A program made the position numbers and the translations under genes. The notes under the pieces are model-generated. The model saw only the letters and a program-made list of their open reading frames with translations, did no database searches and was not told the origin of the DNA. A DNA stretch of 64,000 bases, taken from NCBI GenBank assembly GCA_033807775.1, contig CM066315.1:62814320-62878319 (forward strand), written 5' to 3'. The stretch comes from Saussurea involucrata. Lineage: Eukaryota > Streptophyta > Magnoliopsida > Asterales > Asteraceae. Shown piece by piece: positions 9,864 to 21,833 of the stretch (its first letter is position 1; every line of letters starts with the position of its first letter).

Positions 9864-12163
9864 TGTAAAGCCCGTGTCCCGGTACGTTTATTAATTAATT
9901 TTTAATAATTTAAAATGTTTACCTTTTTATAGTTTTGGTTATTGGTTGGTGTCGAAAAGGACCTTATTGCGATTTTGGTTGCACTTTTGGGTAGTTTGAG
10001 ATGTTCTTAGAAGTCTAGGGGCCATTCTGTCTTTTTGGTAAACTTTGGGCAAGGTCCGGCCCATGCAAGAAAAAGGCCGAACCCCTCCCCCCATGCCTCT
10101 CGTTTCTTCCTTGTATTCCAAGCCAGCAATCCCAAAAAAAACAATCTCCAACCCTAAGAACCTTCTCCTTTCGCTGGTGTGGTGCGGCTGTAGGTAAAAA
10201 AGCGAGAAGAGAGAGAGTTAGTTAAGAGACGAGAGAAGGTTAGAGAGAGAGAGAGCATCGGCGGCAAGAAGGAGAGGAATCGGGAGAGAGGTCGCCGGAG
10301 GTGAAAGACGCCGGAGAAGGAGGCGCAGCCGCTGCAGTCGCCGGAAAACCGCTGCCGCCACCGCTTTTCGTCGAGAGGTAAGCACCATGATCTCGATTCT
10401 TTTCTTGTTTAGTTACCGGTGAAGTAACCGCCGCCGCTGCCGCCGCAGGCGGCCTTGGCCGCTGCAGGCGGTAGCCGCCGTGGACCACCTCGAGGGGTGG
10501 TGGCGTAGGATGGTCGTGGTGTGTGTGTAGTTGTGTGTATGGCGACCGAGAAAGAGAGAGGTCGGGTGCGAGAGGGTGCGGAGTGTGTTGTGTAATCATC
10601 GCCGGAGAGCCGCCGCCGGTCGCCACCGGCGACCTCCACTGCCGGAGATGGCAGTGGGTGGCGCGTGGTGTGACCAGACCATTGTCACTATAGAGCCCTT
10701 AACCCGTGCCTTAATCGATTAAGCCGAATCGTACAAACCGTTTTTATAAATCGTGATTTTATGAAATTCTAAGTTTGCCGTCCAGTTTTCGTGTGACCAT
10801 AACTTTTCCGTCGTAACTCCGTTTGAGCCGAAACTGGCGCCCACGGTTCAAGTTCGGGGTCGGGCACGTTTTCTGTGTTTTAGCGGAAAACTGGTTCGGT
10901 CTCTAGCTGGGCGAAAAAGTGGTCGCAAGTTCGGTGATTCGTCATTTTATGTGTAAAATTCTGGAATCTGCCACTGTTTTGTGTAAACCATAACTTTCTG
11001 CTCGTAACTCGGTTTGGGGTGAAACCGGTGTCAAAAGTTCCCTTTTTGAGTCTATAAACCTTTCTGTGTTTTGTGCAAAATCTAGTTCGGAACGTAACTT
11101 AGGCCAAATCGTCGTTTTATACTGATAAGTGTTGTTTTTCGCTGTTCTGCGGGCTAATCTTATAAAATCCGTAATTAATTGTATGAAAATCGTTAGGAGG
11201 CGTATAATATGTCCTTGGAACCCTAACTCAGAGGAATTTTTGGTCATGAATTAATATTGGGAATTTTCTGGGTTTAAAGGGGTCGAAACAGGTCCCGAAC
11301 AGACCTGTTTTGGGTGAACGGAATTTAGTTTTAGTGACGGTTTAAGCGTGTGTCGTGTCATAGGGTCCGGGTCTCGTATTGACACGTTTTAACATGCATT
11401 TAGGTGCTGGGAAGTGACCGTAATTGTGAAGCTTGAACTGTGTTATTAAGCTGGGCGCGCATTCGAGGTGAGTTCTCTCACTGTGTAGTTAGGGGTTGTA
11501 TGCATGTCATAATAGTTTGTATGTACTACTGTCTTTGTGGTGTGAACTAGTTGTTTGTGGTGTGTAATATTTGATTGGTTTGAATGCTTAGTATAAATGT
11601 TTTATATTACAATTCGGTGAGACCGAGGAAGTGGAAAGAAACGTTGTGGGAACTCGGTGTGACGAGTGTGTTACATTACAATTCGGTGGGACCGAGGAAG
11701 TGGAAAGGAACGTAGTGGGAACTCGGTGTGACGAGTGTGTTACATTACAATTCGGTGGGACCGAGGGCTCGATGGGACTGAGCTATTGGATACATAATTA
11801 GTTGTAGATGTTTACTCGTTTTATGTAACTGTGATGTTGTTGCTTATGTGCGGATAGGGGTGATGTGTATATAATTCCTATCTGCGCATGTGTTGGAATT
11901 CACTAAGCTTCGTGCTTACCCTTTCCCAATAAACTGTGGTTTCAGGTCCGAGCGGCTCCAAGGCGTGACAAGTACACACTGACGCGCGAGGAGAGCTGGT
12001 TGTTTTATGGTTTTATTAATTAAACGTTTATTCCGCTGGTTTTTATTATAAAGATATTAATTATGAGTTTGCAAACGAAACGTTGGGATTCATTTAATGA
12101 GTTGTTATAAATGAATTGTTTATTTAAAAATTTAAATTTGCTTGTAATTTTTGGGACGTTACA
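9864..12163 (+). repeat. 3' LTR of element B (2300 bp)
   Basis: About 99.3% identical to the 5' LTR by eye (around 16 substitutions). The length difference is explained by a one-base T-run change and a 17-base insertion after the tandem repeat. Confidence 0.95.
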
Positions 12164-12257
12164 CAATCCTATATCTTGGTTGTGTTCCTCATCCTACAGT
12201 TTAAGTTTAGGCCCAACCGGTTACCTAAATCCCTTAAACTATGGCTCTGATACCAAA
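12164..12257 (-). other. Element A leader (part next to LTR) with primer-binding site
   Basis: Follows the CAATC target duplication of element B. The minus strand reads TGGTATCAGAGCCA at 12255-12242, two bases from the end of the 5' LTR of element A. This is the tRNA-iMet PBS, at the same spacing as in element D (31028). It continues the leader interrupted at 3353. Confidence 0.9.
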
Positions 12258-13866
12258 TGTAACAACCCAAAACATTCAACAGACATAACATAGATAATAA
12301 ATCCCAAATCGGGTCCCAATTACATAAAATTTTCATTAAACAAACATTAAAGCTTAAACTATTCAAAATTTGCAGCGGAAAGACATTCTATCCACAACCG
12401 AGAATTCTATCTAAGCGGTACGGTAATGGAACTATAGTGTCCTTTTGCTAAAGCCTCCATCTTCTAACTCAAGCCGTCTCCTTACCTTTACTCGACGCAC
12501 CACTAGTGCGCTTCCCTGAAAATGGTTTAGTTTTGAAAAGCGAGGGTTAGACCAAACAATCTAGTGAATTCCCTCCAAAACGGTTTTAACAACAAATATA
12601 AAACATTTCTTTAACAATTCATGCATCACAACATAAGACTCCATACATGGGTACTTGCACAGTGTTCAAGGATCGTACAAACATGAACCACGATCGGGGC
12701 CCAAGCAGACTCCCCTCTCGCCTCATATCGGGGCCCAAGCAGACTCCCCATTACCCGAATAGGAAGGAAACAAGTTCCATCCTACCGGTTCATAACAAAC
12801 TCCCAAGGGATCATCGGATCCTGAGGTGCATTGATCCTACCGTGCAATCCGACTCCACATAGCATAAACACACATAACCATCAATAAATCACAATGCATG
12901 AAATATTTATAAACTATTCAATCATGATAAATAAGCCTTTCTAAAACATACTTTCATTAGAGGATCTATAAACGTTTGTAAATAAAACATACTCGTAACC
13001 TATAACATAATCAGTAAGACATTTGACATTTCATTCCAAGTAAAAAGGATTAAGGGAACTCACCTGGATATAGTGATTTTCCTAAACACGTGCCTCTCTT
13101 ACGAACAAGCTGAGCCGAACCCAACACCTAAGGCATACCATACACTTCGATCAGTAACATACCCGAAAAGCCCTTTCCGGAATCCTCAATCCGGACAACT
13201 CAATCCGGACAACCTCCGGACTTAGGTATCCAGAAAACACAATCCGGATACTTCCGGAATCCGATATCCGGAGAACACTATCCGGACTCTTCCGGAATCC
13301 GATATTCGAAAAACATAATCCGTACACTTTCGGAATCCGATATCCGAAAAACACAATCCGGACACTTCTGGAATCCGGAGAGTGCGACTTTCGAAAACAC
13401 GGACTGCAAAACCCCAGAACTCACAAACCAAGCACCAAATGCGATTTAGCCCCAAGCATAGTTACATACATCATAGGTTTGTCTTTGAAATGAGAAGTCT
13501 CCATTTAAGGCATCCTTACTGACCCTTACTTGGTCCAAAACAAGAATCTTTACCCTTTTTAAAAAAAAAGAACACAGAGAAATAGATGGTGCTCAATCGA
13601 TTCTGATAGCCTAAATCACCACTTGCATGAAGTATTATCCCAAATGAAGAAACGAGGATTCAACATTTTACCTTAACGAATACCTTCTAGCCGATTTCTC
13701 TTCTTCTACTCTCGGTCTCTTTCTCAGCCGCCAAATGCCCAAGAATGAGGGGTTTTGCTCCCTTTTATACTTCTCACAAATTGCTAAAAGGGCCCTCATC
13801 ATCTATTTGCCCTTTTACACAATAGCCACAAACCCCCATTTATTACGTAAATATCTGGTTGTTACA
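12258..13866 (-). repeat. 5' LTR of element A (1609 bp)
   Basis: On the minus strand it begins TGTAACAACC at 13866 and ends GTTACA at 12258. The U3 end differs from element D, but the middle and 3' parts match. The word GGGAGTCTGCTTGGGCCCC occurs twice at about 12680-12750, as in D at 30538-30592. It contains a TCCGGA-rich array at 13178-13380. The partner LTR is outside the window. Confidence 0.88.
13178..13380 (-). repeat. CCGG-rich degenerate repeat in LTR of element A
   Basis: About ten repeats of TCCGGAATCCGATATCCGG-like wording in 200 bp, spaced roughly 20-25 bases. Comparable CCGG clusters occur in the LTRs of elements C and D. Confidence 0.85.
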
Positions 13867-15226
13867 GATGCGGCGCGAAGTATCTTGAATCTAAAGCCGA
13901 GAATTCGAAAAAATAATTTTGTTTCATGTTCATATTTATTCGCTTTTAAATCGCATATCAGATGTATAAAATTAAAGGTCAATATGGTTAATTGGTCAAA
14001 AAAATTGAAAAATATCCGTTCGATAGTAGGGTCTTCAAACCCATAACATTTGTGCTCATTTTGAAGGTTTTGATGAGACGGTTATAATGGTATAATTTGT
14101 AAAAAAACATATTTGTTTAATGTATTTTAGTTTATGCATGTTGATATGATAAGGATGTAAAATGAAAAATGAAAGGAGAAGGGATATAAAGTAAATTAAA
14201 TAACTAATTATAATGGTATAAAGTGTTATTTAAAAATAAAAAATAATTTAATTTTTAATTATCATGTTGAACGTGGGAGGTTTTAAAACTTTTAAACTTG
14301 TACATGATATATTGAGATTTGTATTTCTTAAAAATTCAAGAATAACCGTAAATTGAATTATTTTTTAAATGAGTATAATAGATAAATATAAATAAGGGCG
14401 TAAAACCAAGTTGAAAAAAATCTAGATACGTCTATCTTGAAAAATCTTGATACGTATTTATGATATTTCATAATATTATTAAGTTAAAAAATATTCAATA
14501 ATAAACTTATTTTGAAATTATTGACGAGAATATTGTAATAATATAAATTGTAAAAAATGCATTTATTAATATATTTTAGTTAAACTATGATTATTTATTT
14601 TTAATATTATAAGGGTGTAAAATGAAAATGAATAATGTAAGGGATATAAAACAAATTAATTTGTATATGTTCATGATATTTAATAATATGATTAAATCCA
14701 AAAATATTCAATATTGAGCTCATTTCGAAGATATTGACGAGACAATTATAATGGTATAATTTGTAAAAAAGAAATGTATTTTTAATGCATTCTAGTTCAT
14801 ATACGATTATTTATGTTAATACGATAGGGTGTAAAATAAAAAATGAAAAAGTAAGGGATTAAAAGTAAATTGAATAACTAATTCTAAGGCTATAAAGTGT
14901 AACTTAAAAATTGAAAATTGTTTGATTTTTGAGAGAACATGGGAGAGGTGAGTTTTTAAGGTTGTACATCATGCTTATTTTATTGTAGCTCTTGAAAATA
15001 ACCGTATGTTGTAAATAACCGTAATAGCCTTTTAATAAAGTAGTATAGATATGGATATGGTCTTTTCTTGTTACGCTTTAATCAAGGTGACGTTAGTGCG
15101 GGGAAATTTTGTTCTTTAACCCTTCTCCTTCATCTACTTTCATTTTTATAAGAGATTTGATTCATCTCTCTAATATCATTTTTATAATGGATTTGGTCCT
15201 TACTTTTAATCAATAAAATTTGGTGT

Positions 15227-15229
<3 letters not shown>
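13867..15229. other. AT-rich non-coding region with a diverged three-copy repeat
   Basis: No gene seen. Three related copies lie at about 14058-14300, 14495-14665 and 14715-14970. They share the ordered words GACGAGA(C/A), ATAATGGTATAATTTGTAAAAAA, a TTTTAGTT(T/C)AT block, AGGGTGTAAAATGAAAA and GGGATATAAA. It looks like an old tandem duplication of unknown sequence. Confidence 0.6.

Positions 15230-15308
<79 letters not shown>
15230..15308. repeat. (AT)n microsatellite, about 79 bp
   Basis: Pure alternating AT run directly abutting the 5' LTR of element C. A shorter TA run lies just past the 3' LTR (23525-23538), so C appears to have inserted in or beside a TA microsatellite. Confidence 0.95.
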
Positions 15309-15311
<3 letters not shown>

Positions 15312-16985
15312 AATACCCCGAGTAAGTTCGTTAGTTAAAGTCTCGTTCCGTTAAATTTATTTAACTCTTTTAGGGTAAGTTTAGGAGAATTTATAAGTTT
15401 AAGGGTGTCTTGGTCATTTTTGCATAGTTAAAGCCTTTAGTGTAAATTGGTCTAAAATATATATACTTTAAGAATTCAGATATTTTCATAATCGGAAAAT
15501 ATCCAGATTTTAGAAGGGTGTGTGTGTTTTGGGAAGAAAGGAAGAAAAAGAAGAAAAGTGTGGTTAAGGCTTCAAATCGGATTCATTGGAAGTGTTTTGA
15601 GGTATGTTCCTTTACATTTTATGTGTGTAATTGTTATTAGAAGGTTTCTTTCGGATTAGAATAGTCAAATTCATGTCTGGTAGTATTTTCTGTCGAATCT
15701 GGGTAGAAAGAGGGTAAACCGACAGAGGTTTCCGGACGATATGAATGTGTCCGGGTAGTTTTATTGATGGTGTCCGGATGATGTTCTAAAGGTGTCCGGA
15801 CGGGTTCTTTATCCGGGTAAGTTCCTCTTTTCCATAAGTTTCCGGGTAAAATGAAATATCGGATAGTGTCCGGATTGCTTTGGTGTCCGGGTGTTATCCG
15901 GATTGTTTATGTTGTCCGGACAGTTGTGTTGTCCGGAATGTTTATGCTGTCCGGAAAGTTGTGTTATCCGGATAGGTTGTGTTGTCCGGATACTTTGAGC
16001 TGTTTGGTCATTTTTGAGAATTCAGATACTTTTGAGTATCCAGTAACCTGTGTTTTGTTAACTCTTAGATAGGGAATGAATGAGGACTGGCTATTCTGGG
16101 GACTAGACTTAAGATCGGGTTTGGGGGTAACATTGGAGGAATTGAGTTATCTAGAGTTCTTAGCTCTAGTAAGTCTTATGTGTTCTAGTTGGTAAAGAGA
16201 TACTTGTATCTAATTGTTTCAGATACTGTGAATTTGGAGTGAAAGCTGAATCTTGTGGAAAAGACTGGAAAGAGTTTTTGATAAACAAACATATGAGTTT
16301 TACTTTAAAACGTTTTTAAACTGGAATACATATATGTGTGGATTGGAAAATGTGATAGATGGTGTGATTATGTGTTTATGTTTGAAATATAATATATTGA
16401 GATATTGTATTTACATGAGCATTACACTATACGAGAATACGTTGGCCGGGCTTAGGACCGGTGGTGTTGGCTGTAATATTCGTACAACGGTGTTGGCTGT
16501 AATTGTCGTACATCGGAGTTAATTTATTAGTTGGCTTGCAACCAATTAATATGGCCAAGAGAATGAGACAGGAAAGTATATGATGCATGAGTCCTAACTG
16601 GTATTTGTATTTGTATTATGTATATGATGGTTGTGCAAATGGTTTTAAAACTAACAGGGATTTTCTCACTTAGACCGCTAGGTCTAACCCTCATTTTTGT
16701 TTTAAAATATGTATTCCAGGTTGTGGATCGGGTAAGGGCAAGTGAATAGAGTAAACGGTGGCTAGCTTTTGTGAAGACTTATAATTTGAAGACTATGACG
16801 TGTTTTGTAGTTTTAAACTAGTTATCAGATATTATGTATTTAGTTAGCAAAAAGTTTGTAATGAAATATCTTATTTTGGATTGTAAAGACTAAGGGACCG
16901 TATTTGTTATATGATGTATCTTGTTATGTAACGATGTTATACAATATATGTTATCTGTGTATGTTTGGGAATCCGGGTCGTTACA
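15309..16985 (+). repeat. 5' LTR of element C
   Basis: TG...CA boundaries. It holds a cluster of about 14 CCGG-core words (mostly TCCGGA/TCCGGG) between about 15730 and 15995. Confidence 0.93.
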
Positions 16986-16987
16986 GA

Positions 16988-16999
16988 TGGTATCAGAGC
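16988..16999 (+). other. Primer-binding site of element C
   Basis: TGGTATCAGAGC, two bases after the LTR end; tRNA-iMet. Confidence 0.93.
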
Positions 17000-17247
17000 C
17001 CTAGTTTAAGGGAGTTAGGTATTCGTATCAGTACCTAGACTTAAACTGCATGTGAAGTAGGATGTCCCTATTATTGTAGAACCTTAGGATGTTAAATATA
17101 AAAATGTAGAAGGAACATCATGTAAGGTAATTTCAGATTACACCTGGCCAGTGTAATTATGATCTTACAGGAACATGTTTGAACTGGAATACCTTGTTAT
17201 ATGGGGTATGTGCTTATGTGTATATTAACCTTGTTTGAATCAACAGA

Positions 17248-20200
17248 ATGGCAAGTGATACTCGACAAACGAATCGAGAGGGAGGAGGGAATCCTAATAG
17301 AACGAATCCAACAGTTGGGACAAGGGGAAGAGGGGGAGAAAGAGGTAGAGGTAGAACAGGCGGCAGAGTTCAACCGCGAGGTGCTGAATTTGTTACGAGA
17401 GACGACTTAACGGCTGAAATGGGAAGATTACAGGCAAATATCCAAGCTATGTTCAACCGAACTCATAATACTGAAACAGAAATACCAGATCCTAGTCTGG
17501 AAAACGAAATGCCCATTACACCGACTGTTATACCGGTACCAAGAAAGTGTGATTACAAAATGTTTTTAAGCTGTAAGCCTCCAACTTACTCAGGAGATAG
17601 AGACCCAGTGAAAGCTATGAGGTGGCTGAAGGAGATAGGAGTTATCTTCAAGACCAGTAAGTGTGTTGATGAAGATAGAGTACTATATGGGACTGCAATG
17701 CTAAAAGCCGATGCTCTATACTGGTGGGAAGCTCTAATTTCTTCTGGAGGATCCAACATATATTCTACTTTCTCTTGGGAAGAATTCGTTATAGCTTTCA
17801 GGAAACAGTTTTGTCCCCAAGCAGCAGTTAAACAATTGGAAGGGGAGTTTATGAACTTACAGCAAGGGAATTTATCAGTTCGGGACTACACCGCTCGTTT
17901 TCTGGAAAAGTCTTGTTTTGCGGAATACTACGTTGCCACAGAGGCAATGAAGATTGAGAGGTTTATCTTTGGGTTGAATTCAGAAGTTAGAAGTCTGGTG
18001 ATTGCTAAAGGACCAGAAACTTTCTCAGTCGCAGTAGACGCCGCGGAAACCGTGGAACAGGATAAAGGGAGAAACGCTAGTGATAAAGGTATGGGAAAAA
18101 GAAAGTGGGAAGGACCACAATATGATCCAAAGAAATCCAGATTTCAGAGGTTTGATAACCGTCCGCCTTTCCGACCAGCAGAAAGACCTTGTCCGAAATG
18201 CAACCGTATCCACCAAGGAAATTGTCAAGTTGATCCTCGGGTTTGTTATAGGTGTGGGAAGACCGAACATGTTGCTAAAGACTGTCGAGTAACGCGGTTT
18301 TGTTTTTCATGTAATTCTCCGGATCACATTCAGTCTGATTGTCCGAAGGGAAGAGTACAGCAAGGGGGTACATCGGGGAGACCAGCGGGTGTTAGACCAG
18401 TAGTACAAAGGCCTGAGCAACCAAGAGCCAGGGGCCGTGCATTTCAGATGACAACACAAGAAGCGGAGGAAACTCCGGATGTGGTTACAGGTACATTTTT
18501 AATAAACTCTACACATGCTAAAGTGCTATTTGACTCCGGTGCAAACCGATCGTTTGTGTCTCCTTCATTTGCTGCTTATATGCATTTAAAGCCTAAAGTG
18601 TTAGATCATGCTTTAATGGTAGATACTGCAAATGATAATCAAGTATCCGTTAAAGAGGTTTTAGATAGTTGTGTGATAAAAATAGAGGGGTGTGGAGTAC
18701 CTATTCAATTATTTCCTATAGCCTTGATTGAGTTTGATGTAGTAGTGGGGATGGATTGGTTAGGCGAGAATCAGGCTAACATAGTTTGTGATAAGAAGTT
18801 AATCAATGTTGTCTTTCCTGAGAGGGGACTAGTAGTGATTTATGGTGATCGTAGAAATCATCAGTATTGCCTTATATCTATGTTAAAAGCTCGTAAGTGT
18901 GTCAGCAAAGGTTGCCCGAGTTACTTAGCTTATGTGATAGATACTAAGCTAGAAAAGAATAAGTTGAAAGATATCCCTATTGTTCGTGAATTTCCAGATG
19001 TTTTCCCAGAAGACTTAAATAGTCTTCCTCCCCTTAGACAAGTAGAGTTTGGTATAGATCTGATTCCTGGAGCCGCTCCGGTAGCCCGTGCACCGTATCG
19101 TCTGGAACCTCCAGAGATGAAAGAAATGATGGTACAACTACAAGACCTATCCGATAAAGGTTTCATCAGACCCAGTTCTTCGCCGTGGGGTGCACCAGTC
19201 TTGTTTGTGAAAAAGAAGGATGGTTCGATGAGAATGTGTATTGATTACCGGGAACTGAATAAATGCACGATCAAGAACAAGTATTCGCTTCCCAGAATTG
19301 ATGACCTCTTCGATCAATTAGTTGGAGCTTGTTATTTCTCCAAGATTGATCTAAGATCTGGTTATCATCAGCTGAAGGTTAAAGAAGAAGACGTTCTGAA
19401 AACTGCTTTTCGCACAAGGTACGGTCATTATGAATTTTTAGTAATGCCGTTCGGACTGACGAATGCTCCAGCTGCTTTTATGGATTTAATGAACCGAGTA
19501 TGTAAGCCATATCTCGATAAATTTGTTATTGTGTTTATCGATGATATCCTTATCTACTCCCGATCCAAAGAAGAGCACGCACAACATTTTCGTTTAATTC
19601 TGGAATTGTTGAAGAAGGAACAGTTATACGCTAAGTTCTCTAAATGTGAATTCTGGCTGCGGGAAGTTCAGTTTCTCGGACATGTAGTTTCCGAGAAAGG
19701 TATTCAAGTTGATCCGATCAAAGTAGAGGCAATTGAGAAGTGGGAACCGCCGAAAACGCCAACCAAAGTACGAAGTTTTCTGGGTTTAGCAGGTTACTAT
19801 CGAAAATTTATAAAAGATTTTTCTCGTATCGCTACGCCTCTCACTAAGTTGACCCGAAAGAATCTAAAGTTCGAATGGAAGGCAGAACAGGATGAAGCAT
19901 TCCAAATATTGAAAGAGAAACTCTGTAGCGCGCCGATACTAGCATTACCTGAAGGTTCCGATGACTTTGTTGTTTACAGTGATGCTTCCAAACTGGGATT
20001 GGGTTGTGTACTAATGCAGCGTGGGAAGGTCATCGCTTATGCTTCTCGTCAACTAAAGGATCATGAACGGCAGTATCCTACACACGACATGGAACTTGCA
20101 GCAGTTGTATTCGCGCTAAAGATTTGGAGACACTATCTCTACGGTTCTAAATGTCAAATTTGTACCGATCATAAGAGTCTCCAACATCTTTTCGATCAGC

Positions 20201-21795
20201 GGGAATTGAATATGAGGCAAAGAAGATGGCTAGAGCTGGTGAATGATTACGACTGTGAAATTTTTTATCATCCGGGAAAGGCGAATGTGGTAGCTGATGC
20301 ACTGAGTCGTCAAGAAAGAAGTGGAACAATAAAAGCCATTGCACTACGAGCTGAACTTCTACCTAACATCTTTGATGAATTGAAGAAGTGTCAAGAGGAA
20401 GCTTTTCAAGAAGAACATTTGAAATCAGAACGGTTAGTGGGAATATCAGCATCACTCGTAAAAGATGATCGTGGGTTACTGTGTCTGGGAAACAGAATCT
20501 GGGTGCCTCGTTTGGGTGATTTACGTGATCGAGTACTACAAGAAGCTCATCAGTCTCGTTTCTCTATTCATACGGGTACGAATAAGATGTATAAAGATTT
20601 AAAACAATTTTATTGGTGGCCGGGAATAAAATGAAGCATTGCTCAACATGTGGAAGGTTGTACTACTTGTAAGAAGGTAAAGATTGAACATCAAAAGTCG
20701 TTTGGTCAGTTGCAACGTTTAGAAATACCTATGTGGAAATGGGATCAGATTACTACGGATTTCATTACGAAGTTACCAAGGACTCTGAAGGGATTCGATG
20801 CCATTTGGGTGATCGTTGACAGATTGACGAAGTCTGCTCACTTCCTGCCAATAAAAGAAACTTATTCGTTGGAAAAGTTAGCCAAGTTGTACATCAACGA
20901 AATAGTAACTCGACATGGAGTTCCAATCTCGATTATTTCTGATCGGGATAGTCGTTTTACTTCAAGATTCTGGAGGAGTTTTCAAAAGAAAATGGGAACG
21001 CAAATAAAACTAAGTACAGCATATCATCCTCAAACCGATGGACAGAGTGAACGAACAATCCAGACTTTAGAAGATATGCTATGAGCCTGCATTGTTGATT
21101 TTGGGGGATCGTGGGATAAGCATTTGCCGTTGATCGAATTTGCCTACAACAACAGTTATCATTCCAGCATACAAGCGGAACCGTTTGAAGTTCTGTATGG
21201 TAGAAAATGCCGAACGCCTCTGTGTTGGAATGAAGTAGGAGAGAAACAGTTAGCGGGACCAGATATAGTTCACTTAACCGCAGATAAGATTACTCAGATT
21301 CGGGAACGATTGAAGGTGGCTGAAGACAGACAGAAAAGTTACGCTGACCGACGCCGAAAACCGCTAGAGTTTCAAGTTGGAGATTTTGTAATGCTGAAAG
21401 TCTCACCTTGGAAAGGAGTCATTCGATTTGGAAAGCAAGGTAAACTTAGTCCGAGGTTCATTGGACCGTTTGCAATTACAGAAAGAATCGGGGAAGTAGC
21501 TTACCGGTTAGATCTCCCGCCAGAATTAAGCCGTATACACAACGCCTTTCATGTATCGAATTTTCGAAAGTATTTGGTTACACCAGATCAGGCCGTTTCT
21601 CAACCGGATATACAAGTTGATGAAAAGCTGAATTATGTGGAGGAACCTGAAGCTATAATTGACCACAAAGTTAAAGTGTTGCGGAACAAAGTAATCAAGC
21701 AAGTAAAAGTACAGTGGAGACACCATAGGGGTCAGGATGCTACTTGGGAATCAGAATCCGAAATGAGAACTAAGTACCCGTACCTTTTTGCCTAA
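17248..21795 (+). pseudogene. Element C gag-pol polyprotein, two in-frame TGA codons
   Basis: One reading frame from ATG 17248 to TAA 21795, broken by TGA at 20632-20634 and 21082-21084. Gag has a core with YWWEALISSGG, followed by CPKCNRIHQGNC and the knuckles CYRCGKTEHVAKDC and CFSCNSPDHIQSDC (residues about 315-370). Protease has LFDSGANRSFVS. RT has RMCIDYRELNK, SKIDLRSGYHQ, MPFGLTNAP and VFIDDILIYS, with catalytic Asp residues present. RNase H has YSDASKLGLGC, TDHKSLQHLF and ADALSR. Integrase has a HHCC finger spanning the first TGA, the Asp of WVIVDRLTKSAHF, the Asp of SDRDSRF and the Glu of GQSERTIQ. A chromodomain-like end (ATWESESEMR) closes it. The second TGA falls where element D has Arg, consistent with CGA to TGA by cytosine deamination. 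The start was chosen as the first ATG after the leader. Confidence 0.95.
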
Positions 21796-21820
21796 CCGAA
21801 TTCCGGGACGGAATTCTTTT

Positions 21821-21830
21821 AAGAGGGAGA
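21821..21830 (+). other. Polypurine tract of element C
   Basis: AAGAGGGAGA just before the 3' LTR. Element D has AAAAGGGGGAG in the equivalent place after a matching GGAATTCTTTT block. Confidence 0.8.
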
Positions 21831-21833
21831 TGA

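Larger units (their letters stand above)
3354..12163 (+). mobile_element. Element B: non-autonomous LTR retrotransposon with gag remnant
   Basis: Complete 8.8-kb element bounded by direct LTRs (3354-5637 and 9864-12163) that begin TGTAAAG and end GTTACA. The 5-bp target duplication CAATC is at 3349-3353 and 12164-12168. It has a tRNA-iMet PBS right after the first LTR and a purine tract right before the second. The 4.2-kb interior encodes only a short zinc-knuckle gag and a trace of protease. There is no reverse transcriptase, RNase H or integrase, so it must use enzymes from another element. By eye the LTRs differ at about 16 positions plus two indels (a T-run base and a 17-base insertion near 11765) in about 2.28 kb, so this is a recent insertion. 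Type resembles TR-GAG/LARD elements. Confidence 0.95.
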
